Positions 30,903-38,572 of a stretch of DNA of 64,000 bases are shown piece by piece. Location: positions 5,580,001-5,644,000 of the forward strand of contig CP136508.1 in assembly GCA_008011715.2 (NCBI GenBank), in the 5' to 3' direction. The notes under the pieces were generated by a model. That model saw only the letters and a list, made by a program, of their open reading frames with translations, was not told the origin of the DNA and searched no databases. The DNA is from [Empedobacter] haloabium. GTDB taxonomy: Bacteria; Pseudomonadota; Gammaproteobacteria; Burkholderiales; Burkholderiaceae_D. Every line of letters starts with the position of its first letter. Position 1 is the stretch's first letter. Both the position numbers and the translations under genes were made by a program.

Positions 30903-31217
30903 TTACCCTTTCACTACTTCGCCGGAGGACTTGAAGACGCGGACTTTTTTACCGTCCACTTCTTTGAAGCCCACGCGATCGGCCTTGCCGGTCGCAGCGT
31001 TGAACAGAGCAACGTTGGACACGTGAATAGGCATGGTCTTGTCGACGATGCCACCAGTAACGCCAGTCATCGGGTTAGGCTTGACGGCTTTCTTAGCCAC
31101 GTTCACGCCTTCCACCACGACGTGCTCAGCGTCTACACGCTGGGTCACTACGCCGCGCTTGCCCTTGTCCTTACCGGTCAGGACGATGACTTCGTCGTTT
31201 TTGCGAATCTTATCCAT
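30903..31217 (-). CDS. rplX: 50S ribosomal protein L24
   Basis: 104-residue assembly-initiator protein with an N-terminal KOW motif ([24 protein letters not shown]) and a conserved [24 protein letters not shown] segment. GGAG is five bases before the ATG. It lies between rplN and rplE. Confidence 0.98.
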   Translation of the reverse strand: MDKIRKNDEVIVLTGKDKGKRGVVTQRVDAEHVVVEGVNVAKKAVKPNPMTGVTGGIVDKTMPIHVSNVALFNAATGKADRVGFKEVDGKKVRVFKSSGEVVKG

Positions 31218-31226
31218 TACGACTCC

Positions 31227-31595
31227 TTACAGGACTTCCGGTGCCAGGGACACGATCTTCATGAACTTCTCAGTGCGCAGTTCACGCGTCACTGGGCCAA
31301 AGATACGGGTACCGATCGGTTCCAGCTTGGAGTTCAGGAGGACAGCGGCATTGCCGTCGAACTTGACCAGGGAACCGTCCTGGCGACGCACACCCTTAGC
31401 GGTGCGCACAACCACGGCGTTATAAATTTCACCTTTTTTGACACGGCCGCGAGGCTGAGCCACCTTAACGGTGACTTTGATCACGTCGCCAATGCCAGCA
31501 TAACGGCGCTTGGAACCGCCCAACACCTTGATGCACATAACTTCTTTCGCACCGGTGTTGTCGGCCACTTCGAGCCGGCTTTCAGTTTGAATCAT
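31227..31595 (-). CDS. rplN: 50S ribosomal protein L14
   Basis: 122-residue intersubunit bridge protein: [39 protein letters not shown] through [21 protein letters not shown] to the C-terminal SLAPEVL. First gene of the spc block; a 258-bp gap with a candidate promoter separates it from rpsQ. Confidence 0.98.
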   Translation of the reverse strand: MIQTESRLEVADNTGAKEVMCIKVLGGSKRRYAGIGDVIKVTVKVAQPRGRVKKGEIYNAVVVRTAKGVRRQDGSLVKFDGNAAVLLNSKLEPIGTRIFGPVTRELRTEKFMKIVSLAPEVL

Positions 31596-31773
31596 AGTAT
31601 TCTCTTTCCCAACTTAAGCCGAAGAATCCACACAATGCGGACCTCTCGGTCAGTCTTGGTCCCGCCAGAGACGCGCAGCGTCACTGTTTGGGTGCTTGAC
31701 CTTCATACAGTACTGACCGCGAGGCGCGTCTGCGGAGAGACACTTAGCGGCGATACATGAACGAAGCCCGCAA

Positions 31774-31801
31774 GTATTACATATAACCTGCGGGCCTGCA
31801 A
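31774..31801 (-). promoter_or_regulatory. Candidate spc operon promoter upstream of rplN
   Basis: On the minus strand TTGCAG (31796-31801) and TAATAC (31774-31779) are 16 bases apart, in the 258-bp gap between rpsQ and rplN. E. coli also has a promoter at this point. An overlapping dyad (GCCCGCA and TGCGGGC) covers the spacer. Confidence 0.45.
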
Positions 31802-31826
31802 GAACTAATTGGAAACCGGTCCGCCG

Positions 31827-31852
31827 CATCGCTGCGCCGGACCCGGGTTCTT
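31827..31852 (-). terminator. Hairpin after rpsQ (S10 operon end)
   Basis: GGTCCGCCGCA and TGCGCCGGACC pair with one mismatch around TCGC, directly after the rpsQ stop. There is no long T-run, so it may attenuate or mark the 3' end of the S10 transcript. Confidence 0.45.
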
Positions 31853-31853
31853 C

Positions 31854-32126
31854 TTAGACGATTTGTGCAGCTTGCACTACACGCGTCACCGTCCACGCCT
31901 TCGTCTTGGAGATCGGACGACCTTCCGCGATCTCGACCGTGTCACCGGTCTTGACCTGGTTGGTCTCGTCGTGCGCGTGGTACTTGTTGCTACGCACGAT
32001 GATCTTGCCGTACAGAGGGTGCTTCACGTGACGCTCGATCAGTACAGTAACGGTCTTGTCCATCTTGTCGGACACCACTTTACCGATCAGCGTGCGCTTG
32101 AGCGACTGTTTCACTGGTTCGTTCAT
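31854..32126 (-). CDS. rpsQ: 30S ribosomal protein S17
   Basis: 90-residue OB-fold 16S-binding protein: [44 protein letters not shown], then [20 protein letters not shown]. Its ATG overlaps the rpmC stop by four bases (ATGA), so it is translationally coupled. It is the last gene of the S10 block. Confidence 0.98.
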   Translation of the reverse strand: MNEPVKQSLKRTLIGKVVSDKMDKTVTVLIERHVKHPLYGKIIVRSNKYHAHDETNQVKTGDTVEIAEGRPISKTKAWTVTRVVQAAQIV

Positions 32127-32314
32127 TTGGCTTCCTTCGTGTTCATTACCGTTTTGACGCGTGCGATATCGCGGCGGACCTTCTTCAGCTGCGAGGTGTT
32201 GCTCAGCTGCTGGGTTGCGCTTTGCATACGCAGGCCGAACTGTGCTTTCAGCAGGTCGTTCAGCTCTTTTTGCAGAGCTGCCTGGTCTTTGCCGCGGAGT
32301 TCAGATGCTTTCAT
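32123..32314 (-). CDS. rpmC: 50S ribosomal protein L29
   Basis: 63-residue helical hairpin protein near the exit tunnel: [56 protein letters not shown]. It lies 12 bases after rplP and overlaps rpsQ. Confidence 0.97.
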   Translation of the reverse strand: MKASELRGKDQAALQKELNDLLKAQFGLRMQSATQQLSNTSQLKKVRRDIARVKTVMNTKEAK

Positions 32315-32326
32315 ATTTCACTCCAA

Positions 32327-32746
32327 TTATTGGCCAACCTGGCGCACCACGAAGGTGGTAGCCAGCGGCAGTTTGGCAGCAGCCAGGCGGAACGCTTCGC
32401 GTGCCAGTTCTTCGGCCACGCCGTCCATTTCGTACAGGACCTTACCTGGCTGGATTTCAGCCACGTAGTATTCCGGATTACCTTTACCGTTACCCATACG
32501 GACTTCGGCAGGCTTGTTCGAAATTGGCTTGTCCGGGAAAACGCGGATCCAGATACGGCCGCCACGCTTGATGTGACGGGTCATGGCACGACGCGCTGCC
32601 TCGATCTGGCGGGCGGTGATACGACCGCGCGCCACGGCCTTCAGACCGAATTCGCCGAACGACACGGCGGTGCCGCGCGTGTGCGAAATACCGGTGTTAC
32701 GGCCTTTCTGCTCTTTACGATACTTTCTGCGTGCTGGTTGCAGCAT
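32327..32746 (-). CDS. rplP: 50S ribosomal protein L16
   Basis: 139-residue protein that organises the A-site tRNA pocket. Start [25 protein letters not shown]; landmarks [34 protein letters not shown] and [20 protein letters not shown]. It starts two bases after the rpsC stop. Confidence 0.98.
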   Translation of the reverse strand: MLQPARRKYRKEQKGRNTGISHTRGTAVSFGEFGLKAVARGRITARQIEAARRAMTRHIKRGGRIWIRVFPDKPISNKPAEVRMGNGKGNPEYYVAEIQPGKVLYEMDGVAEELAREAFRLAAAKLPLATTFVVRQVGQ

Positions 32747-32748
32747 GA

Positions 32749-33543
32749 TTATTCTCCTGCTTTCTCAGCCGGCTTCGCAGCAGCGCGGCGAGCGGCTGGG
32801 GCGCCTGGTTTAGCGCCCGGACCTGGACGTGGACGGCCACCTGGTTTGCCATCGTCGCGACGTGGGCCGCGCTTCTTCTCGTCAGGTGGGGTGTCGATGA
32901 CTGGTGCTTCGCCGGTGGCGGAGCGGTCACCCTTGTACACCCAGACCTTGACACCGATGATGCCGTAGGTGGTCGACGCTTCGGACGTGCCGTAGTCGAT
33001 GTCCGCCTTCAGGGTGTGCAGAGGCACGCGGCCTTCGCGGTACCATTCGGTACGGGCGATTTCGATACCGTTCAGACGGCCGGACGACATGATCTTGATG
33101 CCCAGGGCGCCCAGACGCATCGCGTTCTGCATCGCGCGCTTCATTGCGCGACGGAACATGATGCGCTTTTCCAGCTGCTGCGAGATCGAATCGGCGATCA
33201 GCTGCGAATCGATTTCCGGCTTGCGGATTTCCTCGATATTGACGTGCACTGGCACGCCCATGATCTTGGTCAGGTCCGACTTCAGCACTTCGATGTCTTC
33301 ACCCTTCTTGCCGATCACAACGCCCGGACGGGAGCTGTACACGGTGAAGCGGGCGTTCTTCGCAGGACGCTCGATGACGATGCGGCCGACGGAGGCGTTC
33401 TTCAGTTTCTTCTTCAGGTAAGCGCGCGCCTTCAGGTCTTCGTTCAGCATCGAAGCGAAGTTGCCGTTGGTCGCGTACCAGCGGGAAGCCCAGTTACGGG
33501 TAACGGCCAGACGGAAGCCGGTTGGATGAATTTTCTGTCCCAT
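32749..33543 (-). CDS. rpsC: 30S ribosomal protein S3
   Basis: 264-residue head protein at the mRNA entry pore. [23 protein letters not shown], a KH domain ([29 protein letters not shown]), and [22 protein letters not shown] are typical. The C-terminal 45 or so residues are a basic Pro/Gly/Ala tail ([19 protein letters not shown]), longer than in E. coli but common in betaproteobacteria. Confidence 0.98.
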   Translation of the reverse strand: MGQKIHPTGFRLAVTRNWASRWYATNGNFASMLNEDLKARAYLKKKLKNASVGRIVIERPAKNARFTVYSSRPGVVIGKKGEDIEVLKSDLTKIMGVPVHVNIEEIRKPEIDSQLIADSISQQLEKRIMFRRAMKRAMQNAMRLGALGIKIMSSGRLNGIEIARTEWYREGRVPLHTLKADIDYGTSEASTTYGIIGVKVWVYKGDRSATGEAPVIDTPPDEKKRGPRRDDGKPGGRPRPGPGAKPGAPAARRAAAKPAEKAGE

Positions 33544-33552
33544 CTTGGCTCC

Positions 33553-33882
33553 TTAGTTACCGACCGTCACGTAAATGTGGCAGGACTGTTTCGAGATACG
33601 GTCGCCTCGGCCCTTTGCACGCGCGGTGAAGCGCTTCAGGATCGGGCCCTTTTCGACGTAGATCGTTTTCACGAACAGCTCGTCGATGTCGGCACCGTCG
33701 TTGTGCTCGGCGTTCGCAATAGCGGACTCCAGCACTTTCTTCAGGATGGCCGCGCCTTTTTTCGGGCTGAACTGCAGGATGTTCAGCGCGGCGTCGACTT
33801 TCTTGCCACGGATCAGGTCAGCGACCAGACGGCCCTTCTGATCCGACAGGCGCACGCCTTTGAGGATAGCTTTGGTTTCCAT
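33553..33882 (-). CDS. rplV: 50S ribosomal protein L22
   Basis: 109-residue protein whose beta-hairpin lines the exit tunnel: [36 protein letters not shown]; hairpin region [26 protein letters not shown]. The start shares one base with the rpsS stop (TAATG). Confidence 0.98.
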   Translation of the reverse strand: METKAILKGVRLSDQKGRLVADLIRGKKVDAALNILQFSPKKGAAILKKVLESAIANAEHNDGADIDELFVKTIYVEKGPILKRFTARAKGRGDRISKQSCHIYVTVGN

Positions 33883-34157
33883 TATTTCTTAGCCTTTTTG
33901 TCAGCAGCGTGGCCCTTGAACGTACGGGTCAGCGCGAACTCGCCGAGCTTGTGACCAACCATGTTCTCGGAGACGTACACGGGAACGTGCACCTTGCCGT
34001 TGTGCACGGCAATCGTCAGACCGATGAAGTCAGGCATGATCGTCGAACGACGGGACCAGGTTTTGATTGGCTTCTTGTCCTTGGTCGCTTGCGCGGCTTC
34101 GACCTTCTTCACCAGGTGGGCGTCGCAGAACGGCCCTTTTTTCAATGAACGAGTCAT
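33882..34157 (-). CDS. rpsS: 30S ribosomal protein S19
   Basis: 91-residue head protein: [75 protein letters not shown]. It lies between rplB and rplV and overlaps rplV by one base. Confidence 0.98.
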   Translation of the reverse strand: MTRSLKKGPFCDAHLVKKVEAAQATKDKKPIKTWSRRSTIMPDFIGLTIAVHNGKVHVPVYVSENMVGHKLGEFALTRTFKGHAADKKAKK

Positions 34158-34166
34158 GGTTTATCC

Positions 34167-34994
34167 TTATTTCTTGCCGCGGCGCGAGACGATCATCGAA
34201 GAAGTGCGCTTGTTCGAACGCGTCTTCTTGCCCTTGGTCTGCTGGCCCCATGGCGATACTGGATGACGACCAGCTGCGGTACGGCCTTCACCACCACCGT
34301 GCGGGTGGTCGATCGGGTTCATCACGACACCGCGGACGGTCGGACGAACACCGCGCCAACGCATCGCACCGGCTTTACCGATCTTGCGCAGGTTGTGCTC
34401 GCCGTTGCCGACTTCGCCAACCGTGGCACGGCACTCGATGTGCACGCGACGCACTTCGCCGGAGCGCAGACGCACCTGGGCGTAAGTACCTTCACGGGCC
34501 ATCAGCACGACGCCGGCGCCGGCAGTACGGGCCATCTGGGCACCTTTACCTGGCAGCATTTCGACGCAGTGCATCGTGGTGCCGACTGGGATATTGCGGA
34601 TCGGCAGGCAGTTACCGGCCTTGATCGGGGCTTCGGAACCGTTCATCAGCGTATCGCCGACGGACAGGCCTTTGGAAGCGATGATGTAAGCGCGCTCGCC
34701 GTCGGCGTAGCACAGCAGGGCGATGTGCGCCGTGCGGTTCGGATCGTATTCGATACGTTCCACTTTCGCAGGGATGCCATCCTTGTTGCGCTTGAAGTCG
34801 ACCAGACGGTAGTGCTGCTTGTGACCACCACCGATGTGACGGGTGGTGATGTGGCCGTTGTTGTTACGGCCGGCGGTCTTCGATTTTTTCTCAACCAGGG
34901 CAGCGAACGGACGGCCTTTGTACAGGTCGGCGTTAACTACCTTCACCATGCCGCGACGGCCTGGGGAGGTTGGCTTCATCTTAACGAGTGCCAT
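34167..34994 (-). CDS. rplB: 50S ribosomal protein L2
   Basis: 275-residue protein needed for peptidyl-transferase centre assembly. Start [63 protein letters not shown]; the catalytic-site histidine lies in [34 protein letters not shown]. Its start shares one base with the rplW stop. Confidence 0.98.
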   Translation of the reverse strand: MALVKMKPTSPGRRGMVKVVNADLYKGRPFAALVEKKSKTAGRNNNGHITTRHIGGGHKQHYRLVDFKRNKDGIPAKVERIEYDPNRTAHIALLCYADGERAYIIASKGLSVGDTLMNGSEAPIKAGNCLPIRNIPVGTTMHCVEMLPGKGAQMARTAGAGVVLMAREGTYAQVRLRSGEVRRVHIECRATVGEVGNGEHNLRKIGKAGAMRWRGVRPTVRGVVMNPIDHPHGGGEGRTAAGRHPVSPWGQQTKGKKTRSNKRTSSMIVSRRGKK

Positions 34995-35308
34995 TATTTA
35001 GCCTCCTCGGAGAAATTGATTTCCTGGCCGGGCTTCAGGCACACGAAAGCACGCTTGGTATGGTTGCGACGACCGACGAAACGGCCCGAACGCTTCACTT
35101 TACCTTCGCGGTTTACGGTCTGCACCGATTCCACTTCTACCTTGAACAGCAGTTCAACGGCGGCCTTGATTTCTGGCTTGGTCGCGTCCATGGCAACACG
35201 GAACACGATCTGTTCGTTCTTTTCCGCGACCATGGTGGCCTTCTCGGAAATGACCGGCGCCAGCAGCACCTTCATCAGGCGCTCTTCGCTAATTTTTACG
35301 GCGCTCAT
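34994..35308 (-). CDS. rplW: 50S ribosomal protein L23
   Basis: 104-residue exit-site protein that docks SRP and trigger factor: [72 protein letters not shown]. It overlaps rplD by four bases (ATGA). Confidence 0.98.
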   Translation of the reverse strand: MSAVKISEERLMKVLLAPVISEKATMVAEKNEQIVFRVAMDATKPEIKAAVELLFKVEVESVQTVNREGKVKRSGRFVGRRNHTKRAFVCLKPGQEINFSEEAK

Positions 35309-35925
35309 GCCAGCAACTCCTCAATCTTGGCCAGTGCCGCTTTGGTAACCAGGACCTTCTTGTAGAAGACCAGCGACATTGGATCTGCGTGACGCGGTTC
35401 CACGACCAGCACGTTCGGCAGGTTGCGGGAAGCCAGCAGCAGGTTTTCTTCGATGTTGTCGGTGATGATCAGGACCGATTCCAGACCCATGCCGGTCAGC
35501 TTTTGCGACAGCAGCTTGGTTTTTGGCGCTTCGATCGTCAGATCTTCGATCACGACCAGGCGTTCCTCGCGGGCCAGCTGGGACAGGATCGAGCACAGAC
35601 CTGCGCGGTACATCTTCTTGTTCACTTTGTGGGTGAAGTTCTCGTCAGGCGAGTTCGGGAAGATGCGACCACCGCCGCGCCACAGTGGCGACGACGACAT
35701 ACCAGCACGAGCGCGGCCGGTGCCTTTTTGGCGCCATGGCTTCTTGGTCGTGTGGTGGACTTCTTCACGGTCTTTCTGCTTGCGGTTGCCGCTACGGGCG
35801 TTGGCAGCATAGGCGACCACGATCTGGTGGATCAGCGCTTCGTTGTAATCACGGCCGAAGACGGTGTCAGCGGCGGCAACGTTGGAGGCAGCTTGACCTT
35901 GCGCGTTCAAGAGCTTGAGTTCCAT
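35305..35925 (-). CDS. rplD: 50S ribosomal protein L4
   Basis: 206-residue exit-tunnel protein and, in E. coli, regulator of the S10 operon. [36 protein letters not shown]; long loop [42 protein letters not shown]-terminal [39 protein letters not shown]. Only three bases separate it from rplC. Confidence 0.98.
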   Translation of the reverse strand: MELKLLNAQGQAASNVAAADTVFGRDYNEALIHQIVVAYAANARSGNRKQKDREEVHHTTKKPWRQKGTGRARAGMSSSPLWRGGGRIFPNSPDENFTHKVNKKMYRAGLCSILSQLAREERLVVIEDLTIEAPKTKLLSQKLTGMGLESVLIITDNIEENLLLASRNLPNVLVVEPRHADPMSLVFYKKVLVTKAALAKIEELLA

Positions 35926-35928
35926 CGA

Positions 35929-36585
35929 TTAAGCTCCCTTCTTAGCTTTGACTTTGACGGCTGGCGATACAACCACCTGGCCGTTTTTCGCGCCTGGTAC
36001 TGCACCTTTCACCAGCAGCAGCTGGCGGTCAGCGTCGATACGAGCGATTTCCAGATTCTGGGTGGTGACGGTGACGTCGCCCAGGTGACCGGTCATGCGC
36101 TTGCCTGGGAAGACGCGGCCCGGATCCTGTGCCATACCGATGGAGCCTGGTACGTTGTGCGAACGGGAGTTACCGTGGGTAGCACGGCCGGATGCGAAGT
36201 TGTAACGCTTGATGGTACCGGCGTAGCCTTTACCGATCGAGACGCCCTGGACGTCGATCTTCTGACCGACTTCGAACAGGGAAGCGGCGATGACTTCGCC
36301 AGCTTTCAGTTCTGCTGCTTTAGCAGCGTCAACACGGAACTCTTTCAGCAGAGTACCGGCTTCGACACCAGCTTTGGCAAAGTGACCCGCAGCGGCTTTG
36401 GTCACGCGGGAAGCGCGACGTTGACCGAATACGACCTGAACAGCGGAGTAACCATCCGTTTCAGGAGTTTTGATTTGCGCAATACGGTTGTTCGATACAT
36501 CCAGCACGGTGACAGGGATCGAATCCCCATCGTCCGTGAAGATACGCATCATGCCAACCTTGCGACCGAGGAGGCCAAGGCTCAT
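35929..36585 (-). CDS. rplC: 50S ribosomal protein L3
   Basis: 218-residue protein that nucleates 50S assembly. [30 protein letters not shown]; glutamine-methylation region [35 protein letters not shown]. In most relatives rpsJ lies directly upstream; here rpsJ is 5.2 kb away and rplC is the first gene of the remaining S10 block, with its own candidate promoter. Confidence 0.98.
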   Translation of the reverse strand: MSLGLLGRKVGMMRIFTDDGDSIPVTVLDVSNNRIAQIKTPETDGYSAVQVVFGQRRASRVTKAAAGHFAKAGVEAGTLLKEFRVDAAKAAELKAGEVIAASLFEVGQKIDVQGVSIGKGYAGTIKRYNFASGRATHGNSRSHNVPGSIGMAQDPGRVFPGKRMTGHLGDVTVTTQNLEIARIDADRQLLLVKGAVPGAKNGQVVVSPAVKVKAKKGA

Positions 36586-36678
36586 TTTTTCTCCATTCCC
36601 ACCTACGATTGGGCAGGGCTATGTTGAACTACAAAAAAAGGTACAGACAAAAAAGTCGATTCCATACCGAAGCCGGCT

Positions 36679-36707
36679 AGTGTACTTCGCTTCGCCCCTT
36701 GACGCAA
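36679..36707 (-). promoter_or_regulatory. Candidate promoter of the rplC-rpsQ block
   Basis: On the minus strand TTGCGT (36702-36707) and TACACT (36679-36684) are separated by 17 bases, about 95 bases before the rplC start. Since rpsJ is not adjacent, a promoter is expected here. Confidence 0.6.
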
Positions 36708-36776
36708 CAAGTAATTACGAGGTATGTCGTTGTTGTTGCGTAAAGATTGCGCAGCGCCGCCAGCGGGGGCGGAACG

Positions 36777-37964
36777 CTACCTGGCCAGGGCCTGGTACAG
36801 CAGGTTGGTGACGCGCGCGGCCGGCTTGCCCGGGTCACCCAGCACCTTCTGCGGCTGGTGCTGCAGCATCAGCACGGCCACCAGCCGCTCCTGCCGGTCC
36901 ACCGTGAACCAGGTCGACTGGGCGCCCGTCCAGCCGAACTGGCCCAGCGAGCCCAGGCGGCCGCGCCGGGCCAGGTCCAGCACGACGCCACCGCCCAGGC
37001 CGTAGCCTTCCGCGCCATGCTGATCCCAGGTCGGGTTCGGCAGATGCGACAGGTGGTTCTGCATCATCAGCTCGACGCTTTTGCGGCCCAGCACCATGCG
37101 GCCCTGCAGCACGCCGCCATCGAGCAGCATCTGGGCAAAGCGGGCGTAGTCCTCCGCCGTGGAATACAGGCCAATCGCCCCGTTCAGGTAGGGCGTGACG
37201 CGCTGGCCGTTGGCGGCCGGTGCCGGCAGCAGCTGACCGTCCGCATCGGTGGTGGTGACGGTCGCCAGGCGCGCGCGCTGCCCGGGTGCCAGCACGAAGC
37301 CTGTGTCGCGCATGCCCAGCGGCTGGAAGATACGCTTGTGCAGGAACGCGTCCAGCCGCAGGCCCGAGATCGCTTCGATCACGCGACCGGCGACGACGGC
37401 GCCGATCACGTCGTCGCGAAAGCGCGTGCCGGGCTCGGCCGCCAGCGGCAGCGCGGCCAGGCGGCGCACGTAGTCGTCCAGGTCCGGCGCCTGGTCGAGC
37501 GACGAATCGCCGCCGAAACCGGCCGTTTGCGCCAGCAGCTGGCGCACCGTCAGGACCTCGCGCGGGGCCTTGCCGTCGGCCAGGCGCAACGCGCGCAGCT
37601 CCGGCACGTACGCGGCGACCGGGTCGTCCAGGTTCAGCCTGCCCTCCTCCATCAGCATCAGCACGCCGGCGGCCGTGACGGCCTTCGTCATCGCGTCGAT
37701 GCGGAAGATAGCGTCGCGCGCCAGCGGCTCGCGCCGCTCGAGGTCGCGATGGCCCCAGGCGCGCCAGTCGACCACGCGGCCGTGGCGCAGCACCAGGGCG
37801 ACGGCGCCGAGGTGGTCGCCGCGCGCCACGCTCGACTCCAGGTAGCGATCGAGCCGCTCCAGCCGCTCCGGTGCGATGCCCTGCGTCTGCGGCGCGGCCT
37901 CCGGCAACGGGGCGGCGCCAGCGCTACAGGCGGCAACGAGCAGGAGCAGAAGGAGGCGTTTCAT
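36777..37964 (-). CDS. Beta-lactamase-family (class C fold) lipoprotein lacking the catalytic serine
   Basis: 395 residues from ATG 37964. The short N terminus MKRLLLLLLVAAC carries a lipobox (VAAC), suggesting an outer- or inner-membrane lipoprotein. The body follows the serine hydrolase/beta-lactamase family: GAVALVLRHGRVVDWRAWG, FRIDAMTKAVTAAGVLMLMEEGRL, LTVRQLLAQTAGFG, IFQPLGMRDTGF and FGWTGAQSTWF. The SxxK nucleophile is replaced by Ala91 (AMTK; codon GCG) while Lys94 stays, and the YxN tyrosine is missing (GTRFRDDVIGAVV). It is probably catalytically dead or uses another mechanism. It lies between rplC and a DUF2269 gene, in the interruption of the S10 operon. Confidence 0.85.
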   Translation of the reverse strand: MKRLLLLLLVAACSAGAAPLPEAAPQTQGIAPERLERLDRYLESSVARGDHLGAVALVLRHGRVVDWRAWGHRDLERREPLARDAIFRIDAMTKAVTAAGVLMLMEEGRLNLDDPVAAYVPELRALRLADGKAPREVLTVRQLLAQTAGFGGDSSLDQAPDLDDYVRRLAALPLAAEPGTRFRDDVIGAVVAGRVIEAISGLRLDAFLHKRIFQPLGMRDTGFVLAPGQRARLATVTTTDADGQLLPAPAANGQRVTPYLNGAIGLYSTAEDYARFAQMLLDGGVLQGRMVLGRKSVELMMQNHLSHLPNPTWDQHGAEGYGLGGGVVLDLARRGRLGSLGQFGWTGAQSTWFTVDRQERLVAVLMLQHQPQKVLGDPGKPAARVTNLLYQALAR

Positions 37965-38054
37965 GGCAGGTTGAGCGAAGTGGTAACGACCCATTGTACT
38001 GCCGGTGCCGCGCGCGCCCGGCAGCGGGACAAGCGTCGGTGCGATAATCGCCAC

Positions 38055-38522
38055 ATGACCTCCTACATGCTCCTGAAACTGCTGCACGTGCTCAGCTCGA
38101 CGGTCCTGTTCGGTACCGGCATGGGCATCGCCTTCTTCAAGTGGATCACCGACCGCACGGGCGACGTGCGGGCGATTCGCATCGTCACGGAACGGACGGT
38201 GCTGGCCGATTACGTCTTCACGACGCCGGCGGTGATCGTCCAGCCAGTGACCGGGCTGGCCATGGTCTGGCTGGCCGGCTATCCGCTGCTGAGCACCTGG
38301 ATCGTCTGGTCGATCGGCTTGTACCTGCTGGCGGGCGTGTGCTGGCTGCCCGTCGTCTGGCTGCAGATCCGGATGCGCGACCTGGCGCGGGTGGCGGATG
38401 CGGCTGGCAGCGCCCTGCCGCCGCTGTACTGGCGCTACCAGCGCTGGTGGTTCGTGCTGGGCATTCCGGCGTTCAGCGCGCTGGTGGTGATTTTCTGGCT
38501 GATGCTGAATAAACCTGTCTGA
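38055..38522 (+). CDS. DUF2269-family integral membrane protein
   Basis: 155-residue protein with about four hydrophobic helices: MLLKLLHVLSSTVLFGTGMGIAFF, PAVIVQPVTGLAMVWLAGYPLL, TWIVWSIGLYLLAGVCWLPVVWL and WWFVLGIPAFSALVVIFWLML. The HVLSSTVLFGTG start and the final RWWFVLGIPAF are typical of the uncharacterised DUF2269 family. It is divergent from the beta-lactamase-like gene and convergent with the TonB receptor. Function unknown. Confidence 0.85.
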   Translation: MTSYMLLKLLHVLSSTVLFGTGMGIAFFKWITDRTGDVRAIRIVTERTVLADYVFTTPAVIVQPVTGLAMVWLAGYPLLSTWIVWSIGLYLLAGVCWLPVVWLQIRMRDLARVADAAGSALPPLYWRYQRWWFVLGIPAFSALVVIFWLMLNKPV

Positions 38523-38525
38523 CAA

Positions 38526-38552
38526 TATAAAACCGGGCCCGCAGGCCCGGTT
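38526..38552 (-). terminator. Terminator between TonB receptor and DUF2269 gene
   Basis: AACCGGGCC and GGCCCGGTT form a 9-bp stem around CGCA, with TTTTATATT following on the minus strand. It probably ends the TonB receptor transcript and may work from both sides. Confidence 0.7.
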
Positions 38553-38572
38553 CGCGGCGGCTGCCGAGACGA

